Below, piece by piece: positions 1 to 5,015 of a stretch of DNA of 5,015 bases. The DNA comes from JAKQHY01 sp034429475 (GTDB lineage Bacteria > Chloroflexota > Anaerolineae > B4-G1 > SLSP01): positions 1 through 5,015 of the forward strand of contig DAOUGD010000151.1 in NCBI GenBank assembly GCA_034429475.1, given 5' to 3'. The translations under genes were made by a program, and so were the position numbers. Positions within the stretch are counted from its first letter, which is position 1, and every line of letters begins with the position of its first letter. Under the pieces are notes generated by a model. That model saw only the letters and a list, made by a program, of their open reading frames with translations. It was not told where the DNA came from and searched no databases.

Positions 1-26
1 GAGGGGGTGAGGGGGTGAGGGGGTGA
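1..26. repeat. 8-bp tandem repeat, three copies
   Basis: The unit GAGGGGGT occurs three times in perfect tandem and may continue upstream of the window. The stretch contains no C on the + strand. Three runs of five G are visible, one short of a canonical four-tract G-quadruplex. No coding role is seen. Confidence 0.85.
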
Positions 27-60
27 TTCGCTATTCGCTATTCGCCATTCGCTATTCATA
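26..60. repeat. 7-bp tandem repeat (ATTCGCT), five copies
   Basis: Five phased heptamers follow directly on the G-rich octamers. Units 1, 2 and 4 are ATTCGCT, unit 3 is ATTCGCC, and unit 5 is degenerate (ATTCATA). This is a simple intergenic repeat that can change copy number by slippage. No function can be read from it. Confidence 0.85.
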
Positions 61-61
61 A

Positions 62-73
62 AAAGGAGGTGAT
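62..73 (+). promoter_or_regulatory. Orphan extended Shine-Dalgarno sequence
   Basis: AAAGGAGGTGAT is fully complementary to the conserved 3' end of bacterial 16S rRNA. No ATG, GTG or TTG lies 4-13 bases downstream, and the GTG at 69-71 is inside the motif itself. It is therefore not an ordinary ribosome binding site for the downstream gene, whose own site is at 134-141. It could be a ribosome standby site, the remnant of a lost small gene, or chance. Confidence 0.45.
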
Positions 74-92
74 ACCCAGGTATATACCCATT

Positions 93-127
93 TTCAACTT
101 TCAACTTTCAACTATTAACTTTCAACT
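93..127. repeat. 7-bp tandem repeat (TTCAACT), five copies
   Basis: Five phased heptamers: units 1, 2, 3 and 5 are TTCAACT and unit 4 is ATTAACT. They lie inside a 54-base stretch (81-134) with no G on the + strand. In an mRNA this would form an unstructured, pyrimidine-rich leader immediately upstream of the ribosome binding site. It differs in sequence from the ATTCGCT repeat but has the same 7-base period. Confidence 0.85.
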
Positions 128-133
128 ATTCTC

Positions 134-141
134 AGAGGAGG
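134..141 (+). promoter_or_regulatory. Ribosome binding site deciding the ATG 150 start
   Basis: AGAGGAGG ends eight bases before ATG 150, which is ideal spacing. The protein from that ATG begins with a clean signal peptide. The longer in-frame reading from GTG 69 would only add residues translated from the heptamer repeat. Together these fix the start at 150. Confidence 0.8.
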
Positions 142-149
142 CTCTAAAA

Positions 150-260
150 ATGCGTACCGACACCGCCAGACCTCTCTGGCAACGTTGTTTATCGGCCATT
201 ACCGCGGTGGTGATGGTATTGGGAATGATCCCCTTTATGCCGGCGCAGTCCGTGTTGGCG
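150..260 (+). other. Signal peptide coding segment
   Basis: Residues 1-37 start with a basic N-region (Arg2, Arg7, Arg12). The hydrophobic core is about residues 14-30 (LSAITAVVMVLGMIPFM), followed by a polar end with a VLA motif at 35-37 before ATQ. This fits Sec export with signal peptidase I cleavage. There is no lipobox cysteine at the cleavage site and no twin-arginine motif. Confidence 0.85.
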
Positions 261-3200
261 GCCACCCAAACGCTGGGTGGCGCCACGGTGGACGGCAACC
301 TTAAAATTGATGTCTATGACGACGGCACTATCGGCCTCTTCCGCTACGACTCGGCCAACTCCGGCGCCGACGTGTGGGAGACACTGACCTATCATGAATT
401 GCCAAGCGATCCTCCCAACAAAAACTCCCGCTTGCAATATACCGGTGGGGGCTACACCTTTGGTTGGCCGAATAGCATGGTCTCGAATCCTACCGATGTC
501 CAGGCCACGGCTGTCAGCAACACCACGGTCGGCGACACGGTTATCACGGTGTTCACCGCCGGCAATACCACCGTCACCCAGACCGTGAGCTACAGCAACG
601 GCGACGACTTCATCCGCTACGACTGGGCCATCCAGAACATCAGCAGCACCGCGCTCAGCGACCTGCGCTTCTTCCACGGGATGGACACCTGCCTGGGGCT
701 GGATGGCTACGACTGCAACTTCATCTCCGACACCGGCGCGGGGTTGTGGTTCCCCGCCGCCCGCGCGGTGGGCGTGCGCCACGTGGACGGCAGTACGGAG
801 ACCCGCTTCTACCTGCAAGGCGTCACCCCGCCGGAGAACTACGATAGTTTAGACTATGCTGACATGTGGGATCATATGAGCAACGGCGCGTTGACCGACG
901 CCCTGAACACCGACCCCGATACCGACAACGGCTACGCGCTGGAATGGCGGCAGGCCAGCCTGGACGCCGGCGCGGTCTGGACGATCACGGCCTACGAGCG
1001 GTTTAGCATCCAGCCCTTCGACTCCGTCTTCGTTGTGGCCCCGCCGCTCACCGAAATCGCGCAGGGCGCGTCCGAAGACCTCATCTACACCCTCACCAAT
1101 GACGACGCCGCCGGCGTGGACGTGGACTTGAGCGTGAGCCAGGATCAACCCACCTGGGATGCGACGCTTCAGGGGGCAACGACGGTCAACGTCCCGGCCA
1201 ATAGCTCCATCACCGTCACGGTGCAAGTGACCGTGCCCGGCAGCGCGAGCATCGGCGCGACCGGCGTCATCACCCTCACCGCCGACGGCCCCGGCGCGGG
1301 CGTCTCCGCGGACGCGGGCCAGGTGCTGGTGACGGCGGGGACGGTGCAGGGCGGGCTGGATGTCAGCAAGACCGCCGAAGACCTGAACGGTGCGCCGCTC
1401 CAGGCCGGCGACGAAATCCGCTACACCATCCTCATCACCAACAGCAGCGCGACCACGACGCACACCAATGTGCGGATTACCGACACGCTGCCTTCCGGTG
1501 TAACGTTTGTCGCCGCTTCCCCGGCCGGCTACGGCGGCCCTAATCCCGTAACGTGGTCGGTGGCGTCCATGATCCCGTCCGCAACATGGACGGGCTACCT
1601 CACGGTGACGGTGGACGACAACGTGTCCGTCATCGGCGGCAACGTCGTGGCCGTCTCCAGCGACCAGGAAGAGGAACAGCAGGTTGGCCCAATCTTGCCG
1701 CCCGGCGGCGGGGAGGTAATACAGGATGTGACGCCGCCGACCGTCACCAGCCCGGTCACGGGGACGGCGATCAACGACCCGACGCCGACCATCAGCGGCA
1801 CGGCGGAGCCGGGCGCGCTGATCACCGTCACGCTCGAACCCACCGGCACGGTGCTCTGCACGGCGGTCGCCGATCCGAGCGGCAACTGGACCTGCACGCC
1901 CACCACGCCGATTCCCGATGGCGAGGCGGAAATCCACGTCGTGGCCGGGGATGGCGCGGGCCACGAGAGCGATCCCACCGTCGTCGTCATCACCGTGGAC
2001 ACCATTCCACCCGCCCCGCCCACCGTGACCGCGCCTATCAGCGGGACGACGACCGGGACGACGCCGACCTTCGCCGGCACGGGGGAGCCGGGCGGCACGG
2101 TCAACGTCTACGACGATCAAGGCAACGTCGTCTGCACCACCACCGTCAACCCCGACGGCTCGTGGTCGTGTACGCCGGACGACCCGTTGGACGAAGGCGA
2201 ACAGACCTACAGCGTCACCGTCACCGACGAGGCGGGCAACGAGAGCGATCCCACCCCCGTCACCATCACCGTAGACTCCGGCGGCGTCACCCCGCCGACC
2301 GTCACCAGCCCGATCAGCGGCACGGCGATCAACGATCCGACGCCGACCATCAGCGGCACGGCGGAGCCGGGCGCGCTGATCACGGTCACGCTCGAACCCA
2401 CCGGCACGGTGCTCTGCACGGCGGTGGCCGATCCGAGCGGCAACTGGACCTGCACGCCCACCACGCCGATTCCGGATGGCGACGCGGAAATCCACGTCGT
2501 CGCCGGGGATGGCGCAGGCCACGAGAGTGATCCGACGGTCGTGGTCGTCACCGTGGACACCATCCCGCCCGCCCCGCCGGTCGTGACCGGCCCCATCAGC
2601 GGGACGGTCATCACCGATCCTACGCCGGTCTTCACCGGCACGGGCGAACCCGGCGGCACGGTCAACATCTACGACGATCAAGGCAACATCGTCTGCACCA
2701 CCACCGTCAATCCCGACGGCTCGTGGTCGTGTACGCCTACCACGCCGCTGGACGAAGGCGAACAGACCTACAGCGTCACCGTCACCGACGAGGCGGGCAA
2801 CGAGAGCGATCCCACCCCCGTCACCATCACCGTAGACTCCGGCGGCGTCACCCCGCCGACCGTCACCAGCCCAATCACGGGGACGGCGATCAACGACCCG
2901 ACGCCGACCATCAGCGGCACGGCAGAACCGGGCGCGCTCATCACCGTCACGCTCGAACCCACTGGCACGGTGCTCTGCACAGCGGTCGCCGATCCGAGCG
3001 GCAACTGGACCTGCACGCCCACCACGCCGATTCCCGATGGCGAGGCCGAAATCCACGTCGTGGCGGGGGATGGCGCGGGCCACGTCAGCGATCCGACGGT
3101 CGTGATCGTCACCGTGGATACCATTCCGCCCGATCCGCCGGTCGTGACCGGCCCCATCAGCGGGACGGTCATTACCGATCCTACGCCGGTCTTCACCGGC

Positions 3201-4664
3201 ACGGGCGAACCCGGCGGCACGGTCAACATCTACGACGATCAAGGCAACGTCGTCTGCACCACCACCGTCGCTCCTGACGGCTCGTGGTCGTGTACCCCGG
3301 ACGACCCGCTGGACGAGGGCGAGCAGACCTATCAAGTTACTGTCACCGACGAGGCCGGCAACGAGAGCGATCCCACCGACGTCACCATCACCGTAGACTC
3401 TGGCGGCGTCACCCCGCCGACCGTCACCAGCCCGATCAGCGGCACGGCGATCAACGATCCGACGCCGACCATCAGCGGCACGGCAGAACCGGGCGCGCTG
3501 ATCACGGTCACGCTCGAACCCACCGGCACGGTGCTCTGCACGGCCGTCGCCGATCCGAGCGGCAACTGGACCTGCACGCCCACCACGCCGATCCCCGATG
3601 GCGAGGCCGAAATCCACGTCGTGGCCGGGGATGGCGCGGGCCACGAGAGCGATCCCACCGTCGTCGTCGTTACGGTAGACACCATCGCCCCCAACCCGCC
3701 CACCGTGACCGCGCCTATCAGCGGGACGACGACCGGGACGACGCCGACCTTCGCCGGCACGGGGGAGCCGGGCGGCACGGTCAACGTCTACGATGACCAG
3801 GGCAACGTCGTCTGCACCACCACCGTCAACCCCGACGGCTCGTGGACGTGTACGCCTACCACGCCGCTGGACGAAGGCGAACAGACCTATCAAGTCACCG
3901 TCACCGATGAGGCTGGCAATGAGAGCGATCCCACCCCCGTCACCATCACGGTAGATAGCTCACTCAATAATCCGCCGGTGGCCGTAGAGGATGCGTTCCG
4001 GGTGCCGGAGAGTGTGCCGGCGCAGCCTTCCAGTACGCTAGACGTGCTGGCGAACGACCGCGATCCCGACGGCGACGCTATCACCATCACCCAGGTCAGC
4101 ACGCCGGGACATGGCGCAGCGACGACCAACGGGCGCACCATCGTCTATACGCCGACGGCAGGCTATCTCGGCCCGGATAGCTTCACATACATCCTCAGCG
4201 ACGGGGAGTTTACGGACACCGCACAAGTAAGTGTGACCATCTTACCGGTGGCGGACCTGGCGGTGAGTCAGCATATTCGCGCCTCGATTGGCGGGTACAC
4301 CATCACCATCGTGGCGCGCAACCTCGGGCCACGGCCCGCGCCGGGCGCGGTGGTCTCCGACACCTTCCCGGCGGCAGTGGGGGCGACGATCCACTGGACG
4401 TGCGTGGCAGAGGGCGGCGCAGACTGCCCCAATGCGAGCGGCGCCGGCAACCTTGAGGAAACGCTGGCAACGTTCCCGGCCGGCGGCGTGGTCACATACA
4501 CGGTCTCAGCCAGCGGCGGAACCAACGAGATTGTGTGGAACACTGTGACTATCACCCCGCCATCTGAGATGTTCGATCTGGCGATGGAAAACAACAGCGA
4601 CTCACAGCTGACGGTCTACCGCGTCATCCTTCCGCTCGTCTACAAGAGATACATAGCGCCCTGA
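150..4664 (+). CDS. Large secreted multidomain Ig-repeat surface protein
   Basis: This encodes a 1504-residue exported protein, probably a cell-surface or matrix adhesin; no catalytic motif is visible. Residues 1-37 form a signal peptide (basic start, hydrophobic core, likely cleavage after VLA-37). Residues 38-292 are an unrecognised beta-rich region with Cys181 and Cys189. Residues about 298-397 resemble the NEW3 (NPCBM-associated) fold, and about 402-515 a DUF11-like repeat. An EEE/GGG-containing linker leads to eight Ig-like domains of 93-94 residues (527-1272), each ending in a 'DEAGNESDP' or 'GDGAGHESDP' type strand typical of Bap-like Big_6/Big_13 repeats. Residues 1273-1367 are cadherin-like/Big_9 with a DRDPDGD putative calcium-binding loop (1303-1309). 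A second DUF11-like domain (about 1369-1485) and a hydrophobic ILPLV tail finish the protein. No Lys or Arg occurs from 443 to 1283. It appears monocistronic, with a strong terminator 55 bases after the stop. The adhesin role is inferred from architecture; it could equally be a structural S-layer-associated protein. Confidence 0.9.
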   Translation: MRTDTARPLWQRCLSAITAVVMVLGMIPFMPAQSVLAATQTLGGATVDGNLKIDVYDDGTIGLFRYDSANSGADVWETLTYHELPSDPPNKNSRLQYTGGGYTFGWPNSMVSNPTDVQATAVSNTTVGDTVITVFTAGNTTVTQTVSYSNGDDFIRYDWAIQNISSTALSDLRFFHGMDTCLGLDGYDCNFISDTGAGLWFPAARAVGVRHVDGSTETRFYLQGVTPPENYDSLDYADMWDHMSNGALTDALNTDPDTDNGYALEWRQASLDAGAVWTITAYERFSIQPFDSVFVVAPPLTEIAQGASEDLIYTLTNDDAAGVDVDLSVSQDQPTWDATLQGATTVNVPANSSITVTVQVTVPGSASIGATGVITLTADGPGAGVSADAGQVLVTAGTVQGGLDVSKTAEDLNGAPLQAGDEIRYTILITNSSATTTHTNVRITDTLPSGVTFVAASPAGYGGPNPVTWSVASMIPSATWTGYLTVTVDDNVSVIGGNVVAVSSDQEEEQQVGPILPPGGGEVIQDVTPPTVTSPVTGTAINDPTPTISGTAEPGALITVTLEPTGTVLCTAVADPSGNWTCTPTTPIPDGEAEIHVVAGDGAGHESDPTVVVITVDTIPPAPPTVTAPISGTTTGTTPTFAGTGEPGGTVNVYDDQGNVVCTTTVNPDGSWSCTPDDPLDEGEQTYSVTVTDEAGNESDPTPVTITVDSGGVTPPTVTSPISGTAINDPTPTISGTAEPGALITVTLEPTGTVLCTAVADPSGNWTCTPTTPIPDGDAEIHVVAGDGAGHESDPTVVVVTVDTIPPAPPVVTGPISGTVITDPTPVFTGTGEPGGTVNIYDDQGNIVCTTTVNPDGSWSCTPTTPLDEGEQTYSVTVTDEAGNESDPTPVTITVDSGGVTPPTVTSPITGTAINDPTPTISGTAEPGALITVTLEPTGTVLCTAVADPSGNWTCTPTTPIPDGEAEIHVVAGDGAGHVSDPTVVIVTVDTIPPDPPVVTGPISGTVITDPTPVFTGTGEPGGTVNIYDDQGNVVCTTTVAPDGSWSCTPDDPLDEGEQTYQVTVTDEAGNESDPTDVTITVDSGGVTPPTVTSPISGTAINDPTPTISGTAEPGALITVTLEPTGTVLCTAVADPSGNWTCTPTTPIPDGEAEIHVVAGDGAGHESDPTVVVVTVDTIAPNPPTVTAPISGTTTGTTPTFAGTGEPGGTVNVYDDQGNVVCTTTVNPDGSWTCTPTTPLDEGEQTYQVTVTDEAGNESDPTPVTITVDSSLNNPPVAVEDAFRVPESVPAQPSSTLDVLANDRDPDGDAITITQVSTPGHGAATTNGRTIVYTPTAGYLGPDSFTYILSDGEFTDTAQVSVTILPVADLAVSQHIRASIGGYTITIVARNLGPRPAPGAVVSDTFPAAVGATIHWTCVAEGGADCPNASGAGNLEETLATFPAGGVVTYTVSASGGTNEIVWNTVTITPPSEMFDLAMENNSDSQLTVYRVILPLVYKRYIAP
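1728..2285 (+). repeat. Ig double repeat unit 1 (A1 1728-2006, B1 2007-2285)
   Basis: A1 carries the PVTGTA variant. B1 carries the short loop ISGTTTGTTPTF, so the unit is one codon shorter than units 2 and 3. B1 has the CTPDDPL and TYSVTV variants. Its loop region (2015-2113) is identical over 99 bp to 3695-3793 in unit 4. Confidence 0.9.
2286..2846 (+). repeat. Ig double repeat unit 2 (A2 2286-2564, B2 2565-2846)
   Basis: A2 carries PISGTA and is the only copy with PDGDAEIH rather than PDGEAEIH. B2 has the long loop ISGTVITDPTPVF, the CTPTTPL variant and TYSVTV. Its DNA matches unit 3 across 2613-2687 (75 bp, no differences). Confidence 0.9.
2847..3407 (+). repeat. Ig double repeat unit 3 (A3 2847-3125, B3 3126-3407)
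   Basis: A3 carries PITGTA and the divergent GHVSDPTVVIV strand in place of GHESDPTVVVV. B3 has the long VITDPT loop as in B2, but CTPDDPL as in B1 and TYQVTV as in B4. It uniquely has SDPTDVTI where the other B domains have SDPTPVTI. Confidence 0.9.
3408..3965 (+). repeat. Ig double repeat unit 4 (A4 3408-3686, B4 3687-3965)
   Basis: A4 carries PISGTA and matches A2 perfectly over 83 bp (3402-3484 against 2280-2362). B4 has the short TTTGTT loop of B1, together with CTPTTPL as in B2 and TYQVTV as in B3. The unit ends VDSSL instead of VDSGG, marking the junction with the cadherin-like domain. Confidence 0.9.
4617..4661 (+). other. C-terminal hydrophobic 'LPLV' tail of the large protein
   Basis: The last 15 residues, YRVILPLVYKRYIAP (1490-1504), form a short hydrophobic strand followed by a basic patch (Lys1499, Arg1500). 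From memory, many secreted Chloroflexota proteins end in a similar YLPLV-type motif followed by basic residues. It is too short for a classic transmembrane anchor and there is no LPXTG. A sorting or surface-retention role is an inference. Confidence 0.5.
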
Positions 4665-4719
4665 ATCTGCCAACAAGAACAAGGGGAAAGCGCGAGCCGC
4701 AATCCTCCATCGCCCCTCA

Positions 4720-4766
4720 CGCAGAAGAAAACGGGACTGGCTCCGCCAGTCCCGTTTTCTTCTGCG
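4720..4766. terminator. Strong, probably bidirectional intrinsic terminator
   Basis: A perfect 22-bp inverted repeat (4720-4741 with 4745-4766) has a 3-base loop (TCC). The GC-rich core CGGGACTGGC/GCCAGTCCCG is flanked by AGAAGAAAA on the left and TTTTCTTCT on the right. A U-rich tail therefore follows the hairpin in either direction. It lies 55 bases after the stop codon of the large gene and would end its transcript, and would also block transcription arriving from the right. Confidence 0.85.
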
Positions 4767-4835
4767 GCAACCTGCCAGTTCCGCCTTTTGAGGAAACTGT
4801 TCAACAGAGAGTATCAGTAGATCAAAAATTGGGTT

Positions 4836-4885
4836 CGTAGTAACCACTTCAGTGGTTCTTTTGACGACTAAAGTCGTTACTACGA
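4836..4885. repeat. 50-bp structured palindromic repeat (REP/MITE-like)
   Basis: Outer arms TCGTAGTAAC (4836-4845) and GTTACTACGA (4876-4885) are perfect 10-bp inverted repeats. Inside are two small hairpins: AACCAC-TTCA-GTGGTT (4843-4858) and ACGACT-AA-AGTCGT (4864-4877). The two halves are inverted, slightly diverged copies of one sequence of about 22 bases. The element has no coding capacity and ends just before the putative insertion sequence. It resembles dispersed intergenic REP or MITE-type repeats, but copy number cannot be judged here. Confidence 0.65.
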
Positions 4886-4917
4886 TAGGACTTACGCAAA
4901 CTGGTTCATGAGGCTGT

Positions 4918-4923
4918 TATAAT
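4918..4923 (+). promoter_or_regulatory. Possible -10 promoter element of the transposase gene
   Basis: A perfect TATAAT overlaps the first possible start codon (4922). Transcription would begin near 4930-4931, at the second in-frame ATG, giving a nearly leaderless transcript. No good -35 hexamer is seen at 16-18 bases; TTACGC (4892-4897) is weak and 20 bases away. Confidence 0.35.
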
Positions 4924-5015
4924 GCCGGGTATGAGCCAAGTGACCCGGTTGGATTATTGTCAGTTCTTGTTGGTGAGTCAGATCAACTACACGCTGACGT
5001 ACTTCGCCGACCATA
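4922..5015 (+). CDS. Transposase, N-terminal fragment (probably IS701-like)
   Basis: The open frame runs off the right edge after 31 codons. Two starts are possible. ATG 4922 has GAGG (4910-4913) eight bases upstream. ATG 4931 gives MSQVTRLDYCQFLLVSQ and has no well-spaced ribosome binding site but fits a leaderless start from the TATAAT at 4918. The pattern LDYCQFLLVSQINYTLTYF (from Leu 4949 on) matches my memory of the N-terminus of IS701-type DDE transposases in cyanobacteria and Chloroflexota. The DDE catalytic residues lie beyond the window, so neither integrity nor family can be confirmed. Its codon use is less GC-biased than that of the large gene, consistent with a mobile gene. Confidence 0.6.
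   Translation, partial: MPGMSQVTRLDYCQFLLVSQINYTLTYFADH

Larger units (their letters stand above)
1728..3965 (+). repeat. Array of four A-B Ig-like double repeats (eight domains)
   Basis: The 2238-bp array within the large gene consists of four tandem units of 558, 561, 561 and 558 bp. Each unit encodes an A domain (93 residues, starting VTPPTVTSP) and a B domain (93 or 94 residues, containing GEPGGTVN and YDDQGN). A and B are related but distinct Ig-like domains. Units are nearly identical in DNA, including synonymous sites, with perfect runs of 75-124 bp between copies. Residues 527-1272 of the product are covered. Such arrays usually form an extended stalk and are prone to copy-number change. 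Confidence 0.95.
4886..5015 (+). mobile_element. Left end of an insertion sequence (truncated by window)
   Basis: The sequence TAGGACTTACGCAAAC (4886-4901) resembles the terminal repeats I recall from several cyanobacterial and Chloroflexota insertion sequences. It sits 36 bases before the start of a transposase-like reading frame. The right end and the matching inverted repeat are outside the window, so the exact boundary (4886-4888) and the family are uncertain. Confidence 0.5.

Noticed and set aside
1..26. G-quadruplex in the leader
   Set aside because: Only three G5 tracts are inside the window; a fourth would have to lie upstream, which cannot be seen.
69..149. Upstream GTG start adding 27 residues to the large protein
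   Set aside because: The extra residues are a translation of the TTCAACT heptamers, the GTG lies inside the Shine-Dalgarno motif, and the ATG at 150 has its own well-spaced site and starts a clean signal peptide.
1553..3796. Several + strand out-of-frame reading frames (1553-2530, 2723-3277, 3284-3796)
   Set aside because: All are His/Arg-rich shadows of the Ig repeats in the +1/+2 frames and share their period.
849..3893. Long antisense open frame of 1014 codons
   Set aside because: It lies opposite the large gene, is rich in Arg/Gly/Asp as expected from the reverse of GC-rich Thr/Pro/Val codons, and has no domain sense or ribosome binding site. The repeats simply multiply one stop-free segment.
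1728..3965. Regular repeats considered as a CRISPR array or satellite DNA
   Set aside because: Period is 558/561 bp, the frame is maintained throughout, and there are no short direct repeats with unique spacers. These are protein-coding Ig repeats.
4776..4799. Imperfect inverted repeat CAGTTCC...GGAAACTG
   Set aside because: Short, needs a bulge, and has no T tract or link to a gene; consistent with chance.
4602..4847. Minus-strand open frame of 81 codons downstream of the large gene
   Set aside because: It crosses the terminator hairpin and the 3' end of the large gene, and its product has no recognisable features.

Overview
The window is dominated by one very large gene for an exported, modular surface or extracellular protein (150-4664, + strand, 1504 residues). 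The start of a transposase gene from a second mobile element lies at the right edge. The coding region is GC-rich, and the protein combines a NEW3-like domain, DUF11-type repeats, bacterial Ig-like repeats and a short hydrophobic 'LPLV' C-terminal tail. From memory this combination suits the phylum Chloroflexota (Anaerolineae/Caldilineae-like), but no marker gene is present, so the assignment is only an inference.

Layout. Positions 1-149 are a non-coding leader built from three different short tandem repeats: an 8-mer x3, a 7-mer x5 and another 7-mer x5. An isolated perfect Shine-Dalgarno sequence sits among them, and the real ribosome binding site lies just before ATG 150. The gene then encodes, in order: a signal peptide; an unrecognised N-terminal beta-rich domain; a NEW3-like domain; a DUF11-like domain; eight Ig-like domains arranged as four A-B pairs (1728-3965); a cadherin-like/Big_9 domain; a second DUF11-like domain; and the tail. 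A very strong, apparently bidirectional intrinsic terminator (4720-4766) follows the stop codon. Next come a 50-bp structured palindrome (4836-4885) and, directly abutting it, the probable left end of an insertion sequence with the first 31 codons of its transposase.

The large protein looks like a stalk-type adhesin or matrix protein: export signal, N-terminal head, long repetitive rod and C-terminal tail. It has no neighbouring gene in the window that would suggest a pathway, and no catalytic motif is recognisable. The most notable signals are the patchwork homogenisation of the Ig repeats, an 841-residue stretch with no lysine or arginine, a conserved cysteine pair in every Ig domain, and the palindrome whose two arms differ by a compensatory base-pair change. 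I see no convincing new enzymatic or defence system here.
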